A stretch of DNA of 64,000 nucleotides. Source: Colwellia ponticola (GTDB taxonomy: Bacteria > Pseudomonadota > Gammaproteobacteria > Enterobacterales > Alteromonadaceae). The DNA lies in the NCBI RefSeq assembly GCF_005885605.1, contig NZ_SZVP01000001.1:186001-250000 (forward strand), given 5' to 3'. The position numbers were made by a program, and so were the translations under genes. Below the pieces are notes generated by a model. It was not told the DNA's origin, did no database searches, and was given only the letters and a program-made list of their open reading frames with translations. Positions 55,750-64,000 of this stretch are shown in pieces; position 1 is the first letter of the stretch; each line of letters begins with the position of its first letter.

Positions 55750-57540
55750 TTAACTGGCAAAACGTTCAAGAACAGCCGGCTCACTCGCCTCGTTTACTTT
55801 ACAACAGGCAGGACTGCCACGGCGACAAACAAAAATGGCCGAGGTAGTAAACTTTTTAGCTTGTTTTTTAGCATCACTAGCCAATTCAGCAATATCGTGA
55901 TGCGAGTGGCATAATAAAAGATCAGGTGACACCACGCCAATAGCTAAGCTGAGTAAGGGGAAAAATTGCCACTGTCCCGCTCTCGATTTAGCTTCAATAC
56001 CTCCTGCTTGTAAATGTTTTTTATCATAAAACTGGCTAATCAGCACATCAAACTCTTTGATTATTTCTTCACAAATAACCTGCCAATCATTTCCTTTAAA
56101 AATAACCACAAAATCATCACCACCAATGTGACCAACAAAATTATGGCTTTGTGCATGTTTATTGATTAGCTCTGCCAGTAATTTAATGATTTTATCGCCT
56201 TTAGCATAACCATAAACATCATTGAAAGGTTTGAAATTATTTAAATCAAAATAGGCAAAATGAAAATTTATTTTCTGTTGCACCAAGGCATCGACTTCTC
56301 GATAAATGGGTACATTACCCGGCAGCATAGTTAACGGATTAGCGTAACGTGCATGTTGTAATTGTTGCTGTGTTATTTGTCGTAACAAATCTCGTACCGA
56401 ACCAATACCTACGTACTTACCCTTGTCGGTAATAATAAAATGCCATAATAGTTTCTCATCTTGCTTGGTCGTTACAAGGTCAGCCACTTCGTCAAGCTGA
56501 GTATTCGCTTCAACGATCACAGGTGAATTCATCATGGTTTCTTTAACGAGTTTACGCTCATTAAGCGCTCGTCCAAACGGCGTAGAAAATAATTCAAGTA
56601 AATTATCACGTAAAATCATCCCTACGGCTTTATTTCCCTCAATAACAGGAATTGAATGGACATTAGGGTTTTTATGTAAATATTCAACAACATTTTTAAT
56701 TAACTCATCACTCTTTAATGGGTGAATAAATTGTAACAATGATGAAGCCATTTGCTCAAAATGTGCCGTGTAATGCTGTACCTGCACATTATTTTGTAAA
56801 ATAGAGGGTAATTTTATTGACGGGTATGGCTCTGGTCGAGCAAATAGGTAGCCTTGAAAAAGGCTCATACCTAACGTTTGTAATTGCTCAAATTCACCTT
56901 CAGTTTCAATACCCTCAGCAATAACCTGTGCATTAATACTCGCTGCTAGGTTAACAATACTTTTAATAAATTCTCGTTTAATGGGGTCTTGATGACATTG
57001 GTTAATAAAATACCGATCAATTTTAACAAAGTCAGGCTTAACTTCTGACCATAACTTTAAACCTGCATACCCTGCGCCCAAATCATCAACGGCTATTTGA
57101 AAGCCTAGATTACGATAGTGCATTAATGCTTGTTGCAAAACGACAGGAGACTCTATGGGGTACTTTTCACTTAACTCTATGACAACCTGATCAGGTTTTA
57201 GTTGATGTTCAGCTAAATACGACAATGTTTTACCTTGCGGATGATCCGCTTGTAAAAAGATCATTGGGCTGACATTTAAGAACAGCTTTCCTTTTAAGCC
57301 TAAATCGACAAAGCGTGCTATCGATATTTTACGGCAAACAAGCTCTAATTCAGACAAAACACCAACCGACAACGCTGCATCAAACAAAGCTTGTGGATTA
57401 TGTAGAGGACTATCTGATGGTCCTCTAATGAGTGCTTCGTAACCATAAAGTTGATTATTATTTGTGTTATAAATCGGTTGGAAAAAAGCGGTTAATTGTT
57501 GCTTTTGAATAATATCTATCAGTACATTTTTTAAATTCAT
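55750..57540 (-). CDS. EAL-CBS-GGDEF cyclic di-GMP enzyme
   Basis: Cytoplasmic protein of 596 residues. The N-terminal EAL domain keeps the catalytic residues: YEALIRG, LFLNVSP, VIELSEK, AVDDLGAGYAGL, FVKIDRYF, AEGIE and QGYLFARP. A pair of CBS motifs follows (about residues 275-395; HSIPVIEGNKAVGMILRDNLLEL). The C-terminal GGDEF domain has GGDDF with the metal Asp in YFDLNNFKPFND but no RxxD site. The phosphodiesterase is probably active and the cyclase uncertain. CBS pairs usually bind adenine nucleotides, so energy state may control c-di-GMP turnover. Confidence 0.88.
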   Translation of the reverse strand: MNLKNVLIDIIQKQQLTAFFQPIYNTNNNQLYGYEALIRGPSDSPLHNPQALFDAALSVGVLSELELVCRKISIARFVDLGLKGKLFLNVSPMIFLQADHPQGKTLSYLAEHQLKPDQVVIELSEKYPIESPVVLQQALMHYRNLGFQIAVDDLGAGYAGLKLWSEVKPDFVKIDRYFINQCHQDPIKREFIKSIVNLAASINAQVIAEGIETEGEFEQLQTLGMSLFQGYLFARPEPYPSIKLPSILQNNVQVQHYTAHFEQMASSLLQFIHPLKSDELIKNVVEYLHKNPNVHSIPVIEGNKAVGMILRDNLLELFSTPFGRALNERKLVKETMMNSPVIVEANTQLDEVADLVTTKQDEKLLWHFIITDKGKYVGIGSVRDLLRQITQQQLQHARYANPLTMLPGNVPIYREVDALVQQKINFHFAYFDLNNFKPFNDVYGYAKGDKIIKLLAELINKHAQSHNFVGHIGGDDFVVIFKGNDWQVICEEIIKEFDVLISQFYDKKHLQAGGIEAKSRAGQWQFFPLLSLAIGVVSPDLLLCHSHHDIAELASDAKKQAKKFTTSAIFVCRRGSPACCKVNEASEPAVLERFAS

Positions 57541-57770
57541 AGAATAAATACCAGCTCTATTAAGTGAATTGCCATTTAGCTAAAGTGAATAGCGTTGGTA
57601 TAATGGTTATTTTTATTTCCCTTAACTTACTACAGTATTATGACAAAATAGTGACAGTATCATTTCAGTCATTAGCCAAATTATGTTTTTTGTTACGCGC
57701 TTTTACGCTATGATTTTTTTCTGTGCTGTTATATCATTGCGCCATTATTTTATGTCGATATTAAAGGCCT

Positions 57771-59279
57771 GTGATTATCAAAAGCGTTATTAATTTATGC
57801 AAAAGAGTTTTCTCTAAAAAAGTGAGTAAAGCTACCGCCGAAACGTCCACTCAAAAGACGGTTAACAAACGCGCTAGTAACAAAAAAAAGGTGACTACTG
57901 CATCCTTTGATAATCCACTAGTTTTCACTCGAGATCAGCACCCTGTCTCGCGCCAATTAATGAGCCCTAATGCGCTTAAAGTATTACATCGGTTAAATAA
58001 AGGCGGCTTCGAAGCCTACTTAGTTGGTGGTGGTGTTCGTGATATTTTATTAGGTTTAGAGCCTAAAGACTTTGATATTGCTACCAACGCAACCCCTGAC
58101 CAAATTAAAGATTTGTTTAGAAACTGTCGCTTAATAGGTCGCCGTTTTCGTTTAGCGCACATTGTTTTTGGTCGTGAAATTATTGAGGTTGCTACGTTCA
58201 GAGGCCATCATGATAGTACTAACGACACCGATAAAAAAGGTAAAGCAATCGCTAAGCAAAGTGATGAAGGCATGTTATTGCGTGACAATATTTATGGCAC
58301 AATAGAAGAAGATGCTGAACGTCGAGACTTTACCATTAACGCCCTGTATTACTCTTCTAAAGATTTTAAAGTGTATGATTTTGCTAATGGCGTACAAGAT
58401 GTAAAAGACAAAGTTATTCGCTTAATTGGTGATCCCCACACGCGTTACCGCGAAGACCCTGTGCGCATGTTACGCGCGATTCGCTTTGCCACCAAACTAG
58501 ATATGCAAATCAGTGCAGATACTAAAGCACCGATTAAAGAACTCTCGCCACTGATGGCCAGTATTCCTGCTGCGCGTTTATTTGAAGAATTCTTAAAGAT
58601 GTTCATTACTGGCAAAGCGGTAGCTAACTTTGAGCAACTGCGTAGCTATAACCTGTTTGGTTATTTCTTTCCTGCGGTTGACCAAGCGCTTAATGATGAA
58701 TCTGAACAAGCAAGTTATTTGCTAGACTTTATTATGCTAGCAATGGAAAACACTGACAAACGCATCAATAACAACCAGCGAGTGACACCAGCATTTTTAT
58801 TTGCTGCTATGCTTTGGTATCCATTACAACGACATATTCAGCACATTAAAATTACCACGCAGCTTACGCCACAGGATGTATTTTTTGCTGCACTCAATGA
58901 AATTATGCCAGAGCAACAACGCAGCATTGCTATCCCTAAGCGTTTCCAAGCGGTTATTAAAGACATTTGGATCTTACAAGATAAGCTCAGTCGCCGTGAA
59001 GGGAAAAAAGCCTTTAAAACCTTTGAACACCTTAAGTTTAGAGCCGGTTACGATTTCTTATTATTGCGTGCACAAATAGAAAACACCGCTGAGTTAAAAG
59101 AATTAGCACACTGGTGGACAGACTTTCAAGAAGTATCCAATGAAGCGCGACTGCAAATGATTAAAGGCGTTAATGTTCCGCAAGGCGCTAAACGACGTAA
59201 CCCGAAGAAGCGTCGTAAGCCAAGTACCAAGGCGACGGATATTCCAGCTGGTCAACCTACTAGCAAGCCAACAGAGTAA
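57771..59279 (+). CDS. pcnB: Poly(A) polymerase I
   Basis: Adds poly(A) tails to RNA 3' ends and promotes decay. The nucleotidyltransferase core is YLVGGGVRDILLGLEPKDFDIATNA (the two catalytic Asp in the DFD). RRDFTINALYY and RYREDPVRMLRAIRFATKL follow, as in PcnB. The C-terminus is very basic (KRRNPKKRRKPSTK), typical for RNA binding. The start is GTG with AAAGG only three bases away; no better start keeps the frame. E. coli pcnB also uses a rare start. folK follows after 12 bases. Confidence 0.95.
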   Translation: MIIKSVINLCKRVFSKKVSKATAETSTQKTVNKRASNKKKVTTASFDNPLVFTRDQHPVSRQLMSPNALKVLHRLNKGGFEAYLVGGGVRDILLGLEPKDFDIATNATPDQIKDLFRNCRLIGRRFRLAHIVFGREIIEVATFRGHHDSTNDTDKKGKAIAKQSDEGMLLRDNIYGTIEEDAERRDFTINALYYSSKDFKVYDFANGVQDVKDKVIRLIGDPHTRYREDPVRMLRAIRFATKLDMQISADTKAPIKELSPLMASIPAARLFEEFLKMFITGKAVANFEQLRSYNLFGYFFPAVDQALNDESEQASYLLDFIMLAMENTDKRINNNQRVTPAFLFAAMLWYPLQRHIQHIKITTQLTPQDVFFAALNEIMPEQQRSIAIPKRFQAVIKDIWILQDKLSRREGKKAFKTFEHLKFRAGYDFLLLRAQIENTAELKELAHWWTDFQEVSNEARLQMIKGVNVPQGAKRRNPKKRRKPSTKATDIPAGQPTSKPTE

Positions 59280-59291
59280 GACCGACCAGCC

Positions 59292-59795
59292 ATGAAAAAA
59301 ACAACAACGGCTTACATCGGTTTAGGTAGCAACTTATCTAATCCCAAAATACAGGTAAGTAATGCTGCAAAAGAAATCGCTCACATTGCATCGAGTGAGG
59401 TGATTGCATTATCAGCGCTGTATTTAAGTAAGCCGATGGGGCCACAAGATCAAGATGACTATATTAACGCGGTAATCGCCATAACAACGAGCTTATCCGC
59501 TCTTGAGTTATTAGACGCCTTGCAAGCCATCGAAAACGCCGCAGGGCGAATACGTAAAGATAACCGCTGGGGCGCGCGTATACTCGATTGTGACATTCTT
59601 TTATACGGCAATGAATCCATTGAAAATGAGCGCTTAACGGTGCCTCACTACGGTATGAAACAACGTGAGTTTGTCTTACTGCCCTTAGCTGAAATAGCGC
59701 CTACCTTACAGTTACCCGATGGTAGCGCGGTCAGTGAACTCGCTGATAACATCAATAATAATGGCATAATAAAACTACCACTATCACCATCATAA
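59292..59795 (+). CDS. folK: HPPK, 6-hydroxymethyl-7,8-dihydropterin pyrophosphokinase
   Basis: Transfers pyrophosphate from ATP to the pterin in folate synthesis. Signatures: YIGLGSNLSNP at the N-terminus, GPQDQDDYINAV, and the HPPK pattern RWGARILDCDILLYG near residue 94. The 167 residues are the normal size. It follows pcnB by 12 bases, the conserved pcnB-folK operon, with panB 124 bases downstream. Confidence 0.97.
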   Translation: MKKTTTAYIGLGSNLSNPKIQVSNAAKEIAHIASSEVIALSALYLSKPMGPQDQDDYINAVIAITTSLSALELLDALQAIENAAGRIRKDNRWGARILDCDILLYGNESIENERLTVPHYGMKQREFVLLPLAEIAPTLQLPDGSAVSELADNINNNGIIKLPLSPS

Positions 59796-59919
59796 ATACT
59801 AAGTATCACGGTTAAAATTACCCTTACGATTGCGCTTAATATTACTCTACACGCGGCGCTTAACACTATGTTCAACATGACTATAATTTGCTCTTAAATT
59901 TAACCTAGTAGGAAAAACC

Positions 59920-60714
59920 ATGGCTAAAATAACCACAGCAAGCTTGCTTAACATGAAGCAACAAGGCGAGAAAATTTCAACAATTACGGCCTACGATGCT
60001 AGTTTTGCAAAACTCTTTGACCAAGCAGGTATACACGCTATTCTTATTGGTGATTCTTTAGGTATGGTCTTACAAGGTCAAGACAGCACATTGCCAGTAA
60101 CCATAGAGGATATGGCTTACCATACTCGCTGCGTAAAACGCGGTGTTGAAGACACGCTTATTATTGCTGATATGCCTTTTATGAGCTACGCCACACAAGA
60201 GCAAGCGTTAGCCAATGCTGCGCTGTTAATGCAAGCGGGAGCTAGCATGGTAAAAGTAGAAGGTGGCGCTTGGCTTAACGACACTATTGCTGCCTTAGTT
60301 GAACGAGGTATTCCGGTGTGTGCGCATTTAGGTTTAACCCCGCAATCCGTTAATATTTTTGGTGGCTTTAAAGTACAGGGCCGTGAAGATAATAAAGCAC
60401 AACAAATGATCGCCGATGCCAAAGCACTTGAAGCCGCTGGCGCACAATTAGTGGTCCTTGAGTGTATTCCGGCCGTATTAGGTGAAGCCATCACTAAAGC
60501 ACTAACTATTCCAACTATTGGTATAGGCGCAGGTAAAGATACTGACGGACAGATTTTAGTGATGCACGATGCCTTAGGTATTGCCTGCAATTATATGCCT
60601 AAGTTTTCACGTAACTTCTTAAAAGATACTGGTGATATTAAAAAAGCCATTGAACTTTATATCAGTGAAGTCAGCCAAGGCAACTTCCCGGCTGATGAAC
60701 ATATATTTAAGTAG
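59920..60714 (+). CDS. panB: Ketopantoate hydroxymethyltransferase
   Basis: First committed step of pantothenate (vitamin B5/CoA) synthesis. Family motifs [35 protein letters not shown] (metal-binding Asp), KVEGG and IGIGAG are all present in 264 residues. It is followed by panC after 60 bases. panD is not in the window. Confidence 0.98.
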   Translation: MAKITTASLLNMKQQGEKISTITAYDASFAKLFDQAGIHAILIGDSLGMVLQGQDSTLPVTIEDMAYHTRCVKRGVEDTLIIADMPFMSYATQEQALANAALLMQAGASMVKVEGGAWLNDTIAALVERGIPVCAHLGLTPQSVNIFGGFKVQGREDNKAQQMIADAKALEAAGAQLVVLECIPAVLGEAITKALTIPTIGIGAGKDTDGQILVMHDALGIACNYMPKFSRNFLKDTGDIKKAIELYISEVSQGNFPADEHIFK

Positions 60715-60774
60715 TCACAATCTATAAAAGCGCAAAGATAACGCTTGCCTACAACATAACGGTAAAATTAATGT

Positions 60775-61641
60775 ATGAAAACAGTTAGTCAAATTAGTGA
60801 ATTACGAGCACAAGTAACGGCTTGGCGTCAACAAGGCTTAACGGTAGGCTTTGTACCTACTATGGGTAACTTACACGCAGGTCATATCTCGTTAATCGAT
60901 GAAGCTCACAAGCATGCTGATAAAATTGTTGCTAGTATTTTTGTCAACCCAATGCAATTTGGTGCTAATGAAGATATTGATAGCTATCCGCGTACCATGA
61001 TTGATGATCAACAAAAGTTAACGGCTGCGGGTACCGACTTATTATTCACACCAACACCTGACATTATTTATCCTAAAGGCCTAGCTAAACAAAGTTTTGT
61101 TGAAGTACCTAACGTATCTGAAGGTTATTGCGGTGAAAGTCGCCCAGGTCACTTTCGCGGTGTGGCTACTGTCGTGTGTAAACTGTTTAACTTAGTACAA
61201 CCTGATATTGCTTGCTTTGGTTTAAAAGATTATCAACAAGTGCAAGTGATTCAAACCATGGTTGAAGACTTATCAATGCCAATCACTGTTATACCGGTAG
61301 CTACCATCAGGGAAGATAGTGGTTTAGCGTTAAGCTCTCGTAACGGTTACTTAACCGCTGAAGAAAAAGCAATAGCCCCTGCGCTCCAGAAGAACTTACA
61401 ATGGTTAGCCGAAAAAATTAAAGCGGATTTTACTGACGCTGATAGCATTGACTTTATTGGCTTATCTAAACAGGCTGCTAAAGAAATTAATACCGCGGGT
61501 TTACACACGGATTATTTGCATGTTTGTCAGGCACAAACCTTACAGCCAGCTAGTGAGGGTGACACGCAATTAGTGATTTTAGCCGCAGCACATTGCGGTA
61601 AAGCGCGCTTAATTGATAACTTACAAATAAGCTTGGCTTAA
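60775..61641 (+). CDS. panC: Pantothenate synthetase
   Basis: Condenses pantoate and beta-alanine with ATP. Nucleotidyl transferase motif [41 protein letters not shown] and ALSSRNGYL are typical; 288 residues. It ends the panBC unit and is convergent with the urea transporter gene. Confidence 0.98.
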   Translation: MKTVSQISELRAQVTAWRQQGLTVGFVPTMGNLHAGHISLIDEAHKHADKIVASIFVNPMQFGANEDIDSYPRTMIDDQQKLTAAGTDLLFTPTPDIIYPKGLAKQSFVEVPNVSEGYCGESRPGHFRGVATVVCKLFNLVQPDIACFGLKDYQQVQVIQTMVEDLSMPITVIPVATIREDSGLALSSRNGYLTAEEKAIAPALQKNLQWLAEKIKADFTDADSIDFIGLSKQAAKEINTAGLHTDYLHVCQAQTLQPASEGDTQLVILAAAHCGKARLIDNLQISLA

Positions 61642-61656
61642 AACTACTTAGCTTAT

Positions 61657-61738
61657 AGCTGCTTAATTTAAAGCAGCTTAGTTTGAATTAAGCAAGCCGA
61701 TAGCGAAGAGCTTAGCTAGTTCCAATCACTCTTCGCTA
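61657..61738. terminator. Two hairpins between convergent panC and urea transporter genes
   Basis: Stem AGCTGCTT / AAGCAGCT (61657-61678) and, further on, a perfect 10-bp TAGCGAAGAG / CTCTTCGCTA (61701-61710 with 61729-61738). Neither has a long T run, so termination is plausible but not proven. Confidence 0.45.
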
Positions 61739-61745
61739 ATAATGA

Positions 61746-62699
61746 TTAACTATTAGCAATGACTTTTTTTTTGCTTTTACGCTTTTTATCAAACAAAGAC
61801 TTTACATTAGCCAGTGCAACAATCAGCCAAATAGTAAGTACAAAAGGCGTTGTTAAGGCAACTACTGTAACTTGTTCTAACCCCCTGGTGAGCAGCACAG
61901 AGAACAAAATAGCCGGTATAATAAACCAGTACTTTTGTGTGTAATAGTTAGCAAGTGATATAGCAACAAGACAACCATTAAAACCGTAAAGTCCCATCAC
62001 CGCTTTCTCTTGAGGAAAATCTAAATAGTTTGCCACTAACAAGCCAATAAGTGACGCCAGTATTGCCCATAATACGGTTTTATAAGAACTCACCAGTAAA
62101 GCACAGCAAAACAAAACGCCTGAAAGCCAATTGTCTTGAAACATTACTTGACCGATACCACGAAAAGCACCTCGTATTAAATCAATCAGTGACCAGGAGC
62201 CTATAAATGATAAAGAATTGGGGGCGACAAATGTTTTAGGCAAGACTTCAACTAATACCTCTACACCCGCGTAATCTATACCAGCGAAATCTATTATCAG
62301 CACGATTAACCATACTGACAGAATAAAAGGAGCTGTTAACGCTGGAATAGCAGGGATTTTAGTGATCATAAAGTGCATTATCACTGCTGATAAAGCACCG
62401 CCGAAAATAACAAAGAAAACAGCCGTTAAGTTAGCAGGTAACAGATAAAATACCGCAATACCAACCAGTGCAGCATTAAAACCATAAAAGCCTTTTTGTA
62501 TGGCTTCACCATTGTAATGGAGTAATTTAGCCGCGGCTAAGCTAGACAAAATTGCCAGCATACAGCCTAACAACATCATCATCGAATTGATGCCAATACC
62601 AACTAAAAAAAGGATGCCCGCAACTGAGTTTGTTTGCAGCATGATCTGGGCAGAGCTATGAAGAATACTTTTCGTAAAGTACTCAAGTGGGTTGTTCAT
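61746..62699 (-). CDS. Urea transporter family protein
   Basis: Inner-membrane channel-like protein of 317 residues with two homologous halves, each holding the urea transporter pattern: QKGFYGFNAALVGIA with APFILSVWLIVLI in the first half, and MGLYGFNGCLVAISL with TPFVLTIWLIVAL in the second. The halves and their phenylalanine/asparagine pore motifs are clear. The C-terminus is lysine-rich. No urease genes are in the window, so urea may be imported for use elsewhere or the substrate may differ. Confidence 0.88.
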   Translation of the reverse strand: MNNPLEYFTKSILHSSAQIMLQTNSVAGILFLVGIGINSMMMLLGCMLAILSSLAAAKLLHYNGEAIQKGFYGFNAALVGIAVFYLLPANLTAVFFVIFGGALSAVIMHFMITKIPAIPALTAPFILSVWLIVLIIDFAGIDYAGVEVLVEVLPKTFVAPNSLSFIGSWSLIDLIRGAFRGIGQVMFQDNWLSGVLFCCALLVSSYKTVLWAILASLIGLLVANYLDFPQEKAVMGLYGFNGCLVAISLANYYTQKYWFIIPAILFSVLLTRGLEQVTVVALTTPFVLTIWLIVALANVKSLFDKKRKSKKKVIANS

Positions 62700-62806
62700 G
62701 AGTGTTTATTGACCAATAAGTCACTAGCGGTAGTAACAGATAAATAAAAAACTTTAGCTGCAATGTAACGGCCAGACTGAAGCGAGTAATATACTATAAA
62801 TCTAAG

Positions 62807-62868
62807 ACCGATTTACTTAAGTCAATAAATCGGTATAGCTAACCACTACAGAGGTTGTAGTGGTTAGC
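62807..62868 (-). terminator. Twin perfect hairpins after ytoQ
   Basis: Two adjacent palindromes: ACCGATTTA / TAAATCGGT (62807-62834, 9 bp) and GCTAACCACTACA / TGTAGTGGTTAGC (62838-62868, 13 bp, loop GAGGT). They are three bases apart. They probably end the YtoQ transcript, although T runs are short. They could also be processing stems. Confidence 0.5.
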
Positions 62869-62907
62869 ATTTTAACCAGTTAACGCTATTTTTAAAATAA
62901 TTTTTTA

Positions 62908-63348
62908 CTACTTATCGCTGATATATTTCAACGTAGTGATCACTTGCTCAACCGACGTAGCCCAAGCTTGTGCGCTGGCATCAACTTCTTTTAATGGGTG
63001 AACAATATCTTCGCTATGTAACGTGATATAAGGCTTACTTAACGCAGCACAATAACCGGCATCAAAAGCAGCATTCCATTGTTTGTATTTATCACCAAAA
63101 CGGATAATAGCAATATCACAACGCTCTATTAACGTTTTAATTTTTATCGCGTTAACTTTAGCAGATTGGTTATCGCGAACAAATTGTTGATCTTGAGCAC
63201 CAAGATGATCGCCGGCGCTATCACTACTTTCGTGATCTGTATTGGCTGAAGTAAAAACGATATCTAAATCGTTGTCTTGACAACCTTGAATGATTTTTTC
63301 GCGCCAATCAGTATGAATTTCACCGGAAAGATATACTTCTAATTTCAT
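62908..63348 (-). CDS. YtoQ family protein
   Basis: Small protein of 146 residues with the family start MKLEVYLSGEIHTDWREKI and the motifs FTSANTDHESSD, IIRFGDKYKQWNAAFDAGYCAALSKPYI. The fold resembles nucleoside 2-deoxyribosyltransferase-like domains (FGDKYKQWN...FDAGY), so nucleotide chemistry is possible, but no function is established. It is monocistronic with hairpins downstream. Confidence 0.82.
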   Translation of the reverse strand: MKLEVYLSGEIHTDWREKIIQGCQDNDLDIVFTSANTDHESSDSAGDHLGAQDQQFVRDNQSAKVNAIKIKTLIERCDIAIIRFGDKYKQWNAAFDAGYCAALSKPYITLHSEDIVHPLKEVDASAQAWATSVEQVITTLKYISDK

Positions 63349-63577
63349 GATTAAATCCTATTTTATTTATATTTAGCTCAAGCTTTATTGTAGCAATAAT
63401 ACAGTAATTATCGTTATTCAATATAGTTATCTGTTTAAATCACGTCCCACGATGCGGGATAAAGTTAAAGGTAATCCGCAGAGAATTAAATGTCTTATTT
63501 AAACTCAATACACTCACACCTTTAGCTGCTACAGTGAACGGCCATCGTTGGCCGTTTCAATCATAATAACTAGGCTG

Positions 63578-64000
63578 TTACTCAGTCACTTTTTCAAGTC
63601 TAGTTTTTGGCAAAATAGCATTTAACGCAATAGCCACTAAGCCGCACAAACTAAGACCTGTTAGGCTAAAATCTTCATTGCCAATAGCCATACCACCAAT
63701 GCCGAAAATCAGTGTCGTAGAAACAATCACTAAGTTACGTTGTTCGGTAAGGTCAACTTGAGATTTTATTAAAATGTTCATGCCTACACCGGCGATCGAT
63801 CCAAAAAGAAGAATCAAAATACCTCCCATCACAGGTGCTGGGATGGTTTGTAAGGCAATGCCAAACTTAGCGACAAAGGCTAAGCAAATGGCAAAAGCAG
63901 CCGCCCACAGCATAATACGCGGGTTAAACATTTTGGTCAGCATTACTGCCCCAGTGACCTCTGAATACGTGGTATTAGGTGGTCCACCAAATAACGCCGC
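63578..64000 (-). CDS. uraA: Uracil permease, 3' part
   Basis: C-terminal part of an NCS2 nucleobase transporter. The frame is open to the window edge, where it reads AALFGGPPNTTYSEVTGAV, the NCS2 signature region of UraA-like permeases. Helices FAICLAFVAKFGIALQTIP, APVMGGILILLFGSIAGVG and a hydrophobic C-terminus follow. The N-terminal two thirds lie beyond base 64000, so the internal ATG at 63943 is not the start. Uracil is the likely substrate. Confidence 0.9.
   Translation of the reverse strand, partial: AALFGGPPNTTYSEVTGAVMLTKMFNPRIMLWAAAFAICLAFVAKFGIALQTIPAPVMGGILILLFGSIAGVGMNILIKSQVDLTEQRNLVIVSTTLIFGIGGMAIGNEDFSLTGLSLCGLVAIALNAILPKTRLEKVTE

Noticed and set aside
55729..55758. Terminator between the SDR and EAL-CBS-GGDEF genes
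   Set aside because: GCCAGTTAAC/GTTAACTGGC is a perfect 10-bp palindrome, but neither strand has a T run, so I do not call termination.
63537..63556. Terminator after uraA
   Set aside because: AACGGCC/GGCCGTT stem is short and not followed by Ts on either strand.
1..64000. CRISPR arrays, tRNA or rRNA genes, transposases, phage genes
   Set aside because: No regularly spaced repeats, no cloverleaf-like spacer and no transposase, integrase or phage structural motifs were seen.

Overview
The window is a 64 kb piece of a low-GC (about 40%) gammaproteobacterial chromosome. Gene content, gene order, AT-rich spacers and the mix of c-di-GMP proteins, TonB receptor and TPR-sulfotransferase fit marine Alteromonadales of the Colwellia type. 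The genus is an inference from protein flavour and was not tested by a search. There are 54 protein-coding genes, two of them cut by the window edges, plus one leader peptide. I see no rRNA, tRNA, CRISPR array, prophage or complete insertion sequence.

Layout. (1) 1-13.7 kb: the conserved block xseA ... der-bamB-yfgM-hisS-ispG-rodZ-pilF-rlmN-ndk (same order as in E. coli), with a diguanylate cyclase and a PilZ protein placed convergently between xseA and der. (2) 13.7-22.1 kb: an insertion between ndk and iscX carrying a permease, an acyl-CoA ligase, a Cache hybrid histidine kinase, an OmpR-type regulator and NAD-malic enzyme. (3) 22.1-25.2 kb: solitary iscX, a 41-residue membrane miniprotein, a coiled-coil lipoprotein and an EF-hand protein. 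(4) 25.5-29.1 kb: a GlrK-QseG-GlrR (QseEGF) operon. A GlrR-type operator and a strong sigma-54 promoter pointing at the EF-hand gene lie in the divergent spacer. (5) 29.2-38.2 kb: TPR-sulfotransferase, TonB receptor, carboxylesterase, NnrS, a 2-hydroxyacid dehydrogenase, a GNAT enzyme and ung. (6) 38.4-43.5 kb: thrABC with a complete transcription attenuator. (7) 43.6-47.3 kb: a CheY-CheC-diguanylate cyclase operon, a YgjP-type metallopeptidase and SOS-controlled yebG. (8) 47.3-61.6 kb: the conserved block mrcB-hrpB-sfsA-dksA-gluQ-[SDR, EAL-CBS-GGDEF]-pcnB-folK-panB-panC, again interrupted by a signalling insert. (9) 61.7-64 kb: urea transporter, YtoQ-family protein and the 3' part of a uracil permease.

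Most genes are housekeeping. The accessory material sits in breaks of otherwise conserved gene strings and is strongly biased to signalling: two diguanylate cyclases, one EAL/GGDEF protein, one PilZ receptor, two histidine kinases and three response regulators. The most informative non-coding signals are the GlrR/sigma-54 spacer, the thr attenuator with two overlapping leader frames, a LexA box, a Fur-like box, a two-copy dispersed repeat of about 150 bp, and a structured segment in the 3' UTR of the EF-hand gene.
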